Assembly: GCA_022747635.1 (NCBI GenBank)
Contig: JAKTNV010000011.1
Location: 20,113,481 to 20,177,480, forward strand
Reading direction: 5' to 3'
DNA from: Hetaerina americana
Taxonomy: Eukaryota; Arthropoda; Insecta; Odonata; Calopterygidae
Length of the DNA: 64,000 nucleotides
Under the pieces are notes generated by a model, which was not told the DNA's origin, did no database searches, and saw only the letters and a list, made by a program, of their open reading frames with translations. Position numbers and translations under genes: made by a program. Each line of letters begins with the position of its first letter. The stretch's first letter is position 1. Shown here piece by piece: positions 34,520-45,350 of this stretch.

Positions 34520-35160
34520 TGCATGGTGCTAGGCATTGTGATGGAAGAAAGGCCATTATCGAAGAAAGGCCATTATCGAAGAAAATCCAAAGGACGATAG
34601 AGGGAAGAACGTTAATCATGCAACGAAGGGGTTGGAATAAGAACGATGTGTTGAATGGAATGATGGGATATGGAAAGTATTCAGAATCGATGAACCATTT
34701 CATGCAGTTTGAGGATGTGTGGGGACCCCTTTGTTCTTGTTGTTAAGAGTAGGCTAATTCCGACGTCAGGTTTCTCTCCGCACCTCTTTCTTCCATTCCC
34801 TGAATATCCATCCCCTCCTAAATTACTAACTCACCTATCCCTAATGGCGCACGTGATCTTAGTTCTCTGTCACCTTCCCTAATAATGACAACCACTAGAT
34901 CTTCCCCAGTTTTTGTCATGCCTTGGTTCCTCGTGCTTTTTTATAGTTGAAAATCGCTTTTACAAGACGTAAAAAATACTGTTAATGATTCTTTCATAGA
35001 ATTTTCATTGGCTGTGGGATGATGAAAACTGTGATAGTGGGGAGAACTTAGGACGTTAACGAGGAAGAGGTAGAGGATAGGATAGACAAGTTGTAAGGAA
35101 TTAATGAGTATTTTTGTGTAGGGTTTGTCCATCCGAAACCTACTTTAACCCGTAGAATAC
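34520..35160. mobile_element. Composite repeat: RTE-like fragments with SINE B, copy 2
   Basis: 34520-34710 is an RTE-like tail (TTGAATGGAATGATGGGATA). 34712-34920 is SINE B in reverse (AGTAGGCTAATTCCGACGTC). 34920-35160 repeats the junction segment of copy 1 and ends in the RTE 3' tail GTCCATCCGAAACCTACTTT. A 17-bp unit GAAGAAAGGCCATTATC is tandemly duplicated at 34544-34577. Confidence 0.65.
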
Positions 35161-36237
35161 AAACTATAGTAACGATATTTCATGTCGAAATTGATGTAGT
35201 ATAAAAAGGGCATTGTAGTGTATGGAGTAAGGGTCTTGTGATAAGGATATCATTCTAGGCAGGCCTTGGGAATGTGGCAGTAATGCGTCCAGTGCGGAGG
35301 ACCTACAGTATACCAATAGAAATCTCTTGATAAAAATGAAGTTTCTCAAAACCCGAATTTCAATTCTTTTTTCCTATACGCTGGGCCAGTCCCGTGAAAC
35401 CGCCTCATCTCCCATACACGCACACGCGCTCACTTCTGAGGCTCTTCCTGTGCTTGGGATGCCGATCCCCCTCTCCCATCTCCCCTCCCTCCCTCGATGG
35501 TGTAATCGAAAAAAGCGCAAGATTTTCGTCGAAGCACGTGACGTGACCCACGCGTCAGCGTCCTTGAACTCCATCCGTTTACCCATCCACCATCTCTTCC
35601 CTCGTTTCCAAATTCTCTAGATAAAATTCCGCCTTTTTGGAAATATTCCCTCCCTCCTCAACCCTCCCGCCCCCGCGTGATCGTAATAGGGAGCACGAGT
35701 CATCGACTAATTCCGTGATGCCGTGTTTCATTACTGTTTAATTGCGACATATCCCGATCGATATGGGAGTCGCGGATTGATGGAGGAATGAGCGTTAAAT
35801 GGTTGATTTATCCCTCGTCTTTTTTTTAAGTTTCGTGGAGTCGACTGGTCTACCCTGTAACGCGGTCGGTGACGCGTGGGGATTCGACCAGTTTTCTGCG
35901 GTTCGGGAAATCTGACGGTGATATTAAGCTGATTCTGTGTTGAGTTTGAATGTTACTTACCTAATCTTCCCGCTGAATTTTCCGACTGGATCCTCAAGCC
36001 AAATGGTTTCAGTCCAAGCGTGAGGAATATACGCTTAAAATCGTATTCAAACTTTGCAGATTTTAAGAATTAGAATTTATTGTGATACGACCGGCTTCAT
36101 TGCATTGTGACGTCTTCGAGTACAGGGTTAGTGCAGGAATGGATGAGGCTGTGTGTTCGCGAATATAATGAGGAATGAAGAAAAAATAATCTAAGTTCAA
36201 AGAAAGAGGAAGTTATCGCCACATTTAGAAGTGAATA
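35161..36237. other. Unassigned sequence
   Basis: 35390-35900 is GC-rich. Opposing open frames match nothing known. Confidence 0.4.
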
Positions 36238-36239
36238 TA

Positions 36240-37131
36240 GGGTGCGTTCTGAAATTATTGCATTTATTTTTTGAAGTAATTTATTGAACAGATTTACAAA
36301 AACTCTTAATATTCTTCAAAGTACTGTCCTTGAGTCTCTACACATATTTTCAGCAACTCTGCTATGACCGGTACGCGCCCTGGAAGGCGTCTTCGGCGAC
36401 CTCTCGCAAGGTCTTCTTCACGGCTGATTGGATCTTTTGTATGCACGAAAAATGGGCTCCTTTCAGGGCTGCCTTAATCCGAGGGAACAAAAAGAAGTCT
36501 GCTGGGGCGACGTCAGGACCAAAGGGGGGGCAGCGTTGGCACCTGGTGTTTGGGCAGGGACTCGCGGACTCGTAGCGCGTTGTCGTGATGGAGTTGCCAG
36601 GTAGCCGAGATGTCTTTTCTCGTCCTGATGACCCTTTTTCGGAGTCTTCCCAGCACATCCACATAGTAGGCAGCGTTAACTGTCAGTTTTTGAGGAACAA
36701 ACTCCTTATGGGCCACTCTTTTACTATCGAAAAAGACAATGAGCGTTGTTTTCACTTTTCATTTGCTCGTTCTTGCCTTTTGGGGCTTGGGGGACTGGTC
36801 GGTGTGCCACTCAGAGCTTTGGAGTTTTATTTCTGGGTCGTATTAAAAAACCCAGGTTTCATCACCAGCGATGACGTTGTCCAAATAATCAGGTTTATTT
36901 TCAATACGTTGCAATAGTTCACTTGAAATTTCCGCTCGGTTGGTCTTTCGTGACACCGTCGGCGCGCAGAGGTTTACAATAACTAACGTCCTGCCGATTC
37001 CACAGCTTGAAGAGCACTGAGACCGGTTTCGCGGCAAAGCTTAGCGTATCCCCCACCTACTCTAAGTGGTTTGATTCCAATCGACCAATACCGCGGGAAA
37101 TTTAATAGCATTACTTGCGGAACGAACCCTG
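36240..37131 (-). mobile_element. Mariner-like element, internally deleted
   Basis: Ends GGGTGCGTTCTGAAATTATT on the left and the complement of CAGGGTTCGTTCCGCAAG on the right, flanked by TA (36238-39, 37132-33). It is about 892 bp, against roughly 1.3 kb for a full element. Immediately beyond the right end lies an RTE 3' tail. Confidence 0.75.
36300..37040 (-). pseudogene. Mariner transposase, N-terminus lost
   Basis: Read on the minus strand. The first catalytic motif VIAGDETWVF (about 36845-36880) follows RIENKPDYLDN. After a frameshift come KTTLIVFFDSKRVAHKEFVP and VRKDISATWQLHHDN with the second aspartate. After another break the frame ends with GPDVAPADFFLFPRIKAALK with the third aspartate, and the C-terminus DAFQGAYRS. 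The N-terminal helix-turn-helix half is missing, so this copy lost the opposite part from the relics at 4.5 and 41.0 kb. At least two frameshifts. Confidence 0.85.
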
Positions 37132-37138
37132 TAGTCAT

Positions 37139-37185
37139 TTATGGGCCGTCCGAAACCTACTTTTAAATAGGCAGACCACCTTGAC
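37139..37185 (+). mobile_element. RTE-like 3' tail
   Basis: GGGCCGTCCGAAACCTACTT and the following TTTAAATAGGCAGACC match the RTE tail. The mariner sits a few bases upstream of it. Confidence 0.5.
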
Positions 37186-38154
37186 AGAAAAAATGAGTGA
37201 ATCATTTTTCTTCTTGCTTTCTGTCAATTTTGGTGGATGGGGAAGGAAACTGAACCTCCAGTACTCTTGACGTGTAAATTTAACGCGCCGCTGAGCTTGT
37301 GCAAAAGATTTTAAAAAAGGAGCAGGTCTGACTGTCTTTCAGAACGTAGTCAGTTAGTTAGTAAGTTTCCGAATAGGTAAATTGATAATTTATTTTTCAC
37401 TGATAAAAAAATGTTAGCCTTGCCTTAGCTTAGAATTTAGATTCATGTAATATTGAATTAATGTCTTCTGACTTCGGTGGTAGTGTTATGGAATTACTGA
37501 AATCAGTTACGTCATAAACCTGGTGAATAGGTAACTTGAGAGAAATCTCTGAAACGGTTGTAGCATAAAATATATTTTCATGCTTAAATCAAATTAATTA
37601 ATAACTGCCTAAATGATTTTTTATAAAACGTAATATTTTATATCCCTTACACTACTAAATAATATCAAGGTGAAAATATTTTAAATGATTCTAAAATATT
37701 TAGGCTCCACCATAATCGTGGTCGCCGTCTACACAGTTCGTTAGTGTTTTAAACCGGCCCTGGTTTATGTATCACTTGCATAGAGTCAGAGCAGGAATTT
37801 AAAATTTTGATTTAATTTGATAGTTGCCGGCTCATACACTTACTTACTTAAAGTTAACTCTACAAGAAAATAGTACAAAGGGAATTCGCGAAAGGGTCAT
37901 TCATATTAGGCTCGTGAAATTAGATGTCACTCGTCATCTAAAAATCCTTCTGCATTATTATTATTGAATGATTTGGGAATAAGCCATGCAGTTTCATGAC
38001 CATTATTCCCTTCTGAAAAGTACTTCTGTGTTTGTCTTGACCAACAAACATCTCCATTCTCCAACGCTCCATCATCTACTACATATGTAAAGGAGATTTT
38101 GGACGGTTCTTATAAAAATATCATTTATGTGTGGCGTGAACTTCACATTATTTG
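37186..38154. other. Unassigned AT-rich sequence
   Basis: No recognisable feature. Confidence 0.5.
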
Positions 38155-38480
38155 CCCCACATAATTTTTAATCCTTGATACTTCTTACCCAATCTTCATG
38201 CCATCTAAAACGCTCATTTCCTCCCTTCAATAACTTCTTTTGCCTAATATTCTGCCTTCCATAATGGTCGTTAACATATCGCTATCTCTTAATATATCCT
38301 CCACCCTTTTTCCCGGCCTTTCCGGATTGCCCCCAGCAACTTCCTCTCTTCCCTTTCCCGATTTGAAACTTCGCATAAATTTTTCATGTGTCGAACTCAT
38401 GTCGTCAATTCTTCTCCATACCCTCGTCTCTCCAGCACTCTTAAGAATGTAGGAAAACCAGGCACCAAAGTTGTTTTACG
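38155..38480 (-). mobile_element. RTE-like relic
   Basis: The pyrimidine-rich plus strand matches the antisense of the RTE tail: CTTTTGCCTAATATTCTGCC (antisense of the 'GRxLGKR' part) and a TTCTTCTCCATACCCTCGTC stretch (antisense of 'VWRRME'). Many stops. Confidence 0.6.
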
Positions 38481-39364
38481 AGTACTTAGGATACTAATTA
38501 ATTCTTAATGAGAACAGACTGTTTTTACATAACAATTTCGCCTTACAGTTTACAGAAATTGGCAATTCCCTCCCTTCATTAACTTTTCAATTTGGCAAAT
38601 TTCGGATATATTGGTTATCTATGTTGAATCTTAGTCCACTTCTGAGCATTTCCCCCCCGTGGTATTTGAATTTGCACTCGTCTTCCGAGACAATTCATAA
38701 TACGAGCATATCGCCGGTAACGGACGCGGATTGCATGTCGCCAGCAGTCAGAAAAGTAGAATGATAATCGCGTTGCAGTATGGGATTCCTCAATCCTCCC
38801 AGCTTACTTTTATCTGCAGCCGCCTGATTTGGGGCAATGTTATGTATAGTTTTTTATTTTAATTACCCATTGGGAGTTCCCAGGTTCATTCGAGATAAGG
38901 AAGAGGAGTGATAAACTCGGTTGGTTGGGGTGACAAGCCGGAAGCGACGCCGGTTCTCCTTTGACGTCACACAGGAATCTAGTTTCTTCCCCTCCCCTCA
39001 CGAATAAGTTGAAAGACAAACCCAGACAATTTGGACGGGAGTGATTATCGTCTCGGGAATATTCGGAAGGTCGCGTTGCTGCGAAAAGAAAATGAGCGCG
39101 CGTCTTCGTGCGCGATTAGAAAAGGTTGCGCCCTGCTTTCTCCCAGTTCCAACGTGTGTTAAGATACACATATTTGGTCGAAACGGGGGGAGGAAGAAAT
39201 ATGTTCGTTTATCGGACCGAATGACTGAACTGTTCGCATGGACTCCATTACGGTAGCGTGACTTCTGTAATATCTTTTTACTCGTTGTCTCTCTTCTCGC
39301 GAGAGAGTGGTTATTAGTGGAGGCGACCGACAGCTGAGGTCATTTGCGCCATTAGGGGGATATG
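38481..39364. other. Unassigned sequence
   Basis: GC-rich at 38880-39300, no supported gene. Confidence 0.4.
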
Positions 39365-39645
39365 AGGGTAATTTGGTTAGAGGTAGGATTTTCAGGGAAT
39401 GGGGGAAGAAGGGTGGAGAGAGAAACCCGGCGTCGGGGTTACATTTAAGAGGAGGGACAATCCCAAGGGGTAGAAAAATATAATGCCCCTTCCGACTGAC
39501 GGTTTACTCCAATTTGCAGTGTTCTCTTCGCATAGAAACCCCAGTATACGGATCGGGATACCACTGAAAAATTCTGCAACCTCCGGGATTTGAACACGGG
39601 CCCTCGGGGTGTAAAGCCATCGCACCAACCCTATCCTTGTTGGAG
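39365..39645 (-). mobile_element. SINE B, most complete copy
   Basis: The minus strand starts with a tRNA-like head: TTGGTGCGATGGCTTTACAC as A-box region and B-box-like GTGTTCAAATCC (39597-39586). The body follows, with CGTATACTGG, the TCAGTCGGAAGGGGCATTAT part and AACCCCGACGCCGGGTTTCT. About 280 bp. The ORF at 39392-39628 is an artefact of this repeat. Confidence 0.75.
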
Positions 39646-41012
39646 GAATGAAAAAGGTTTGAAGGACCTGTTTGATTGTTCGATGTAAACCGACTCCTGG
39701 GTGATATATTTGTCTATTAACACATAGATAATCGTAAATATATGTTTTTCTTCAACTTTAAATCCATCGTACAATACTGTATCGTATTTGTATATGCTGC
39801 CATTTGTGTTCTTAATTCTATTTAAAACACCCTAAATTTCTTTTTATAACAGCGAAGTGGAAGACGTACTTCAATAAATCAGGGTGATTTTGGATTATGA
39901 ATTTATTTTGCGGGGCCCTTCAAGCAAATGTTTGCAATCATAATTAAAAACATCATAGAAGAGGGATTATGTTTGTGATATGAAAATGTCGGAAAAAGGA
40001 GGGCGTTAAAGGAGGTGATCAACAAAATGAATTGGGAGAGTTTGCAGGAGAAAAGGAAGGTAACCCATTAATGCAATATCTTTCAGGTTTTAAATGGAAA
40101 AGCTAAATATTATAATCTGAAAGTATAATCACAGCTGTAGCCGTTGTTATAGTAGAATCAACCATGATGAAATATGAATTCGCTAGCTCTAAAACGTGAT
40201 TTATAAGGAAAAACTCTCTTTTAAATGAAGTTATCAAGGGATGAAATGATCTACGTGAAGACATTTTTGATTCTTTTCCAAAAAACGTAAAATGAAACGA
40301 TTTTTTGTAGTTATTACTGATGTATTACGTTACATCTTCATACTATTGTTGAAAATGAATGGGCTCTGCTAATGCCTTTGGTTTAGGAGCAAAAATCCTG
40401 TAAAATTAAGGTTTGTTCGTTAAGGGGGTCTTCCTCATCACCTTTCCAGCAATTGAATATCCGAGTGTCTCGCCTCTCCGTCTTTAACTGAGCTCAAAAA
40501 GATTCTTTGATCGTGATGAGCTTGTCAAAGTGCTCTGATTTCTCAGTATCCCTCCGAGTGACTTCGGTGAGTGCAAAGATTTTAATCTGCATAATGAATG
40601 CTATTTAATTGAGATTTCAATCTCACTTATTCATATTTTACTCTCCAGAAAGTGAAAGGTGGTACTTCGTCCATTTTATGTGACTGAAATTTCTGTTATG
40701 GATCATATCATTCGATAAATATTGATTTAATAATAATCGAGAATATCGTCCAACGTTGTCGTACTTCTACTGTGGAGAGACTGACTGTGAGTAGCCAGCT
40801 AAGGCCGAATAGTGCGAAATTTGGCATCAATGGAGGAAACTTCTTCACTAGAAAGGCATGCATTAAAAAGTTCCCCGAACGCAAGATTCGTAAGATATTA
40901 AGAGGTTTATGGATGCATTAGTACTTAAGCCAAAAAAAAGATGTTATGGTTCATTTAATGATCAATGAAACCCTCAAAGGTAACCGACTTGTTTGCATTC
41001 GTTTATATCTAT
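39646..41012. other. Unassigned AT-rich sequence
   Basis: No recognisable feature. Confidence 0.5.
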
Positions 41013-41014
41013 TA

Positions 41015-41767
41015 CGAGGGTCATCCGGAAAGTAGTACCCGTTCGTGAAATAAAGACACAAAAGTAAATATTAACAAACATAAAAAATTTTATTTGAAAG
41101 AGGATACTTTAAACTACTTCTCAACATAATCTCCAAGCAAATTAAGGCATTTGTCATAACGTGTGACAAGTTTCTGTATTCCTGCTGCATAGTCCTTCGC
41201 CGCCAGCTCATTGAGATACGCGAGGGACCCATCTTGCACAAATTTTTGCATAATGCAGATGGTGTTTAACAATTTCATGAACAATTGTTCGAGAAACATT
41301 GGGAAAATGCTCACAGATGTCATCAATTGTGACGCGCCGATCGTTCCTCACGAATTCGTCAACTGAGCTCACCAGTTGGTCTGTAATGACAGACGGTCTC
41401 TCCGAACGCTCATCGTCGTGTGTGTTCCCCCTCCCCATGTTGAAGTTGCGACACCACCGCCGAACAGACGACTCGTCCATTACATTGTCTCCATACACCT
41501 CCTTTAATTGGCGATGAATATCACATGGGCGAACGTTTCTTGCATTGAGGAATTTAATCACTGCCCTCACTTCACAACTGGCGGCGTTCTCAATTTTTTT
41601 AAACATTGTAAACAATCACAGAAACAACACAGGCAATGCTAGCGTCACGCAACTTGGCTCAGAGAAGGCAGACAAGCCACTGAAGCTATCTGACCTCGTC
41701 CAGCGGCTACTCGCGTCGTCAGCACTTCATGCGGCACGAACGGGTACTACTTTCCGGATGACCCTCG
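41015..41767 (-). mobile_element. 753-bp deleted mariner, copy 1
   Basis: Both ends carry CGAGGGTCATCCGGAAAGTA; the inverted repeat reads on as GTACCCGTTCGTG. TA flanks both sides (41013-14, 41768-69). Same length as copy 2 at 57343-58095 and identical wherever compared, but in the opposite orientation. It is an internally deleted derivative that keeps both ends, so it could be moved in trans by a full-length relative. Confidence 0.92.
41208..41615 (-). CDS. Truncated transposase (DNA-binding half), copy 1
   Basis: 135 codons. The N-terminal helix-turn-helix (VRAVIKFLNARNVRPCDIHR, then VYGDNVMDESSVRRWCRNF) is followed by the linker ERPSVITDQ and a second helix-turn-helix (RRVTIDDICEHFPNVSRTIV). 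It then reads KICARWVPR, the conserved motif just before the catalytic domain, and stops at once after VSQ. A deletion fuses this point to the C-terminal end of the gene in another frame: 41114-41326 still reads GIQKLVTRYDKCLNLLGDYVEK. All three catalytic aspartates are lost. The frame is intact and identical in both copies. It could make a repressor-like DNA-binding peptide, but there is no evidence of expression. Confidence 0.75.
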   Translation of the reverse strand: MFTMFKKIENAASCEVRAVIKFLNARNVRPCDIHRQLKEVYGDNVMDESSVRRWCRNFNMGRGNTHDDERSERPSVITDQLVSSVDEFVRNDRRVTIDDICEHFPNVSRTIVHEIVKHHLHYAKICARWVPRVSQ

Positions 41768-41769
41768 TA

Positions 41770-42399
41770 TATTATGATTTTAAAATGAGCTATCGATGAT
41801 TTTGTATTTCTGTAAATTTACTTCTTAAGTCTTTAAATGCTTCGAAGCAGGTCTTTTTATCCTAAAATTATCTATTAATAAACTAGAAAGTACATTCCTC
41901 CGCCAATGTACTTCAGAGTGATCGTTGAATTTGTTATTCTACGATTTGAGATCATATAAAATTCGATGGGTCTAAATTCTAATCAATGAGAATAGTGAAC
42001 TGTAGAAAATCTGGGTTTGAAAAATAAAATATAATTAAGTTTTTACATTTTTCTTCGGCTATAGAATGTCGGAAGTGTGTTGTCAAGTGTGTCATTTCCT
42101 TCTCGGACTAATAAATTTGACGAAAGAAATTTATCGTGGAAGTACAGAAGGACTGTCCATAATAAAAATCTAACGTGATTACAGCAACTTGAAGTTTATC
42201 GTCAGTAAGTCATTTGTGGCTCCTTCCGACTTATCCATTCATAGGTGCCAATGAGTAATGCGCCATTGTGACCATTCACTTGGCTGTCATTCGATGGGGA
42301 TTGGCGAAGGGAACGCCTCTCAATGCGATCACCCCGAGTTGTCCCCGTGAGATTGCGGCGTACGTTGTAAGAACACACACATCTGGACACGGAAGTATC
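41770..42399. other. Unassigned sequence
   Basis: No recognisable feature. Confidence 0.45.
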
Positions 42400-42560
42400 A
42401 GTGAGTCTCCCAGCCGGAAAGAAGTGAAATGAACAGAAAAGAAAATAAGCGAAGAGGTGCTAGGCAAGGTTGGCGAAAGACAGAAGTCTGTTTGGAGAAA
42501 TAAAAAAAGAAGACAGGAGAAAGTGGATTCTAGGCGTAATGAGCGGTAATTTATTTATTT
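42400..42560 (+). mobile_element. RTE-like relic
   Basis: Contains AGTGAAATGAACAGAAAAGA (family 'VKWTEKK'), GAGGTGCTAGGCAAGGTTGG ('EVLGMVG') and GAAGACAGGAGAAAGTGGAT ('RREKW') in order. Confidence 0.7.
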
Positions 42561-42574
42561 TTATTTATTTATGC

Positions 42575-42660
42575 ATACCCTGCAATCCGCCGCCAGGGTG
42601 TGTGGCGGGGGGTGAATACACACCAGAATGGTTTTACCCGAACATGACCCTAGAATGGAA
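42575..42660 (-). mobile_element. CR1-like 3' end fragment
   Basis: CCCTGCAATCCGCCGCCAGG and GGTGAATACACACCAGA match the 3' signature, preceded by a TTTATTTATTTAT repeat. Confidence 0.6.
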
Positions 42661-42787
42661 TATCGAAGAAGACTGTGATGTAAGTGGGAATAATGTTGTG
42701 TGAGCGAGGTAGGGGAAGGAATAGATTAGGCATCCCGTACGGAATGAATAGAGGTTAAAAGTATCAGCGAAAAGGGAAGGGTGATAT

Positions 42788-42848
42788 GATTTTCAGGGAA
42801 TGGAATAGATGGAGAGAAAACCTTCGTCGACATTTGCCTAGTCCATTA
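42788..42848 (-). mobile_element. SINE B, left part, interrupted
   Basis: TTTTCAGGGAATGGAATAGA then GAGAGAAAACCTTCGTCGAC match the left side of SINE B. The copy resumes at 43743 after a mariner derivative. Confidence 0.65.
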
Positions 42849-43740
42849 CGAGGGCTGTCAAGGAAGTAACTTACGTTTCTACTTAGCGTGGCAGTAAATA
42901 GGTGTATACGTCGCTTTACTCAGTACATATCCTGATCTGGTGGAGTGTAGACTATGGTCCGTCTACTTTGCTCCCGGCGAACTGTTAAAATTTGCGCAGA
43001 AAATCCTGCGAGTTGTCAGCAAGGGCTATCCAGAAAGTAACTTACGTTTAGAATAAAATGTGAATTTAGTGACGACGAAGTTTTATTATATACAAAGACA
43101 TATTCTTAAACTATTTCTCTGCATACTTGCCATTCAAATTGAGGCATTTATCACAACGATACACAAGCTTTTCAATTTCGTCTCTGAAGAAATCTGTCAC
43201 CTTACATTTTAACCGCTTGTTTACACCAGTATGTAATTTTGCGTCGCTGTCAAAGCGCTTTGCTGCAAGCCACGTCTAGTGAGAGATCCGTAATCGTTAA
43301 TCGGCGATATTCTCGAATTTTTTCGTTGATTTTTACTGTCAGTTCTTCTGCCACAAGGCTAAACCCACCACTGCGGTCTTCGTGGTGAGCATTGTTGCGG
43401 CCATTTTTTGACTGAATGCACCACTGCCTCACTCCGCCTTCACTCGTTATTCCGTCTCCGTATACTTCACAGAGTTGACTATGAATTTCAATTGGCTTGT
43501 GGTTTTTTGCCAGTAAAAACCCAATCACAGATCAAACTTCACAACTCGCGGGATTTTCAATATTGCAGCGCACATTTTAGCAGTTCGCAGTTGGCAAAGT
43601 ATAAGGACCACAGTCTACTACACACTACCACAGAAGGATGCTTACTTAGTGCAGCGACGATTAGACACCAAGATGGTGGCCCTAGCCATATCCACCGCCA
43701 TGCTAAGCCGAAACGTCAGTTACTGTCATGACAGCCCTCG
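42849..43740 (-). mobile_element. Foldback mariner derivative
   Basis: Bounded by CGAGGGCTGTCA at both ends with TA on both sides (42847-48, 43741-42). The left 42849-43017 is a diverged inverted copy of the right 43541-43740, so the element's 5' region is present at both ends. A second, interior end-like sequence (GCAAGGGCTATCCAGAAAGT, 43019-43038) marks the original 3' end. The 892-bp unit is therefore a rearranged element with inverted repeats of about 170-200 bp. Confidence 0.8.
43250..43600 (-). pseudogene. Mariner transposase, DNA-binding half
   Basis: The minus-strand frame (43250-43528, extending upstream past a stop to about 43560) contains IGFLLAKNHKPIEIHSQLCE, VYGDGITSEGGVRQWC and RSGGFSLVAEELTVKINEKI with RRLTITDLS. 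This is the helix-turn-helix, linker, helix-turn-helix order of the same subfamily as the 753-bp elements, but strongly diverged. The catalytic domain is absent. It ends at a point that looks like SKAL followed by the degraded 3' region (near 43090-43200) resembling KLVYRCDKCLNLNGKYAEK. Confidence 0.75.
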
Positions 43741-43742
43741 TA

Positions 43743-43910
43743 ACTAAAGACGACGAGTGGTCACACAGTTTAAAACGTCCCATACGATGTACAACATACT
43801 TCCCCCGGAAGTGATTCCCATGGGTCACTCAAGTAAAGATAGGGATAAGGACGAAAAACTATGCGAATCGCAGGATTCGTACCTCGGGGTGTGTGAAGAT
43901 GGTATTATAC
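43743..43910 (-). mobile_element. SINE B, right part
   Basis: Continues the copy at 42788: GTGGTCACACAGTTTAAAAC, the CCATACGATGTACAACATAC part and the tRNA-like remnant AGGATTCGTACCTCGGGGTG. Confidence 0.6.
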
Positions 43911-44894
43911 CCACCACATCAATCCGATCCGCATATCGTCCAACCTCGATGCATTTTTTGGCTGCCTCAAGTCATTCGCGAAACGATCCCAGCGGTCCTT
44001 TGACGTGAAGACATCCTCCAAAACAGGGAAGGGTGGGTGGGAGGGGGGCCAAAAACTGTCCGTGGCGGGAAATGCGGTTTGGGGCCTCGGAGATAGCGGG
44101 GCGTTGTAAAGAAGAGGTTTAGCTGCGCAGATCGAGTCCCATCACATGTCATCTTCCCCCCCCCCCCTCTCGCATGTCCTCTCTCTCTCTCTCGCTCGCG
44201 TTGCCATGGGAAAATCCCTCCCCTCGGAAGAGAGGCCGAGAGACGGTCACTCTTGTCTCTTCTGTCGCGCTGTGGCACCGCCGCGCCTCTCTTCAATGCC
44301 GCGTTCGGAGGAGGCGTTACGAAAGCACCCCCCCCCGTTATTCTCCCTCCCTCCTCACTTCCCCCTCCCTCCCACCTCCTGTTCCTCCGCCTTATCTGGC
44401 ACCGAGCGGCTCCCTGCCTCACTCTATCGTTCCACGACTACGCTATGCTCTCTCGCTCTCGACCCGATCTCTCACCTAATGCCCTTCTCTCTCTACTTCC
44501 CCTCTCCGCCCACCACCTTCCCTCCTCTCTTGTTAAGGTCTTTCTTATTCCCTTGCGAATTCTCTTCTCCTCTTTCTCCGATTTCTCCCTTTCATTCGCT
44601 ACCACTTACCCGTTTACCTATTGCGATTACTCCTTCTCGCGTTTTATCCCGAACTGTGTGATTTTTGTCAAGAACCAGGTGTGTTATTATTGGGAAAGGT
44701 AGTCGACCAACAGGTGAGGCCACTTGTGCCTTTAAGGATTAATATTGTTAGTATTGGTGTATCAGCGTACGTTAAATATTTGTTGGACCGTGGGATTACA
44801 TGTATGCAGTACTGCTCTTTTAAGACCAAACTATCATGAAGTAGCCTATCCTCTGACCCCATGCTACATGTTAAAATAACTCATTATTTAGCGC
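43911..44894. other. Unassigned sequence, pyrimidine-rich
   Basis: 44150-44650 has a plus strand that is mostly C and T, giving several overlapping long open frames of low complexity (S, P, L). None matches a known family. Confidence 0.45.
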
Positions 44895-45250
44895 GTCATT
44901 CTTTCAACTTCCCTTGATTCCATCCATGATACTGATTCTCCTACTCCCTCTACCTCGTTTTCCCCTCATTCACCCCTCTATATTACAGTCTACAGCATCC
45001 CATTGCCTCTGACAGTATCTCCTGCACCCACTTGCCCCGCCTTCTTCGCATTTCTCTCATCAACCTTCCTTCACCTTTACCTACCATGTCTAAAAATTTT
45101 CAACTTAGGTTTTCCTTTTCGTCCATTTCATGATTTCAGTTATTCTATATATCTCACATCTAAAAGACCTCCAATCGGCTTGCATCCTCTTGCCTTAACG
45201 GCCAAGTTTCTACACCACATAAAACCTACTCTCCATGTTTAAGTTCCATT
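44895..45250 (-). mobile_element. RTE-like relic
   Basis: The plus strand shows antisense landmarks: CTACAGCATCCCATTGCCTC, CCACTTGCCCCGCCTTCTTC and AAAAGACCTCCAATCGGCTT (antisense of 'RRLEAFEM'). Degenerate. Confidence 0.6.
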
Positions 45251-45261
45251 ACGAATAGGTG

Positions 45262-45338
45262 TGGGTTATTTGTGTGGAAGTAGGATTGTCATTGAATGGG
45301 GTAATGTGGGTGGAGAGTAACCCGGTGTAATCGTTGGG
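45262..45338 (-). mobile_element. SINE B, left part, interrupted
   Basis: TGAATGGGGTAATGTGGGTG then GAGAGTAACCCGGTGTAATC match SINE B. The copy is broken by the palindrome and resumes near 45575. Confidence 0.6.
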
Positions 45339-45350
45339 CTATACTCTGTA

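Noticed and set aside
44146..44702. Overlapping frames of 100-170 codons on the plus strand
   Set aside because: They all arise from a C/T-rich strand that lacks stops, with low-complexity S, P and L content.
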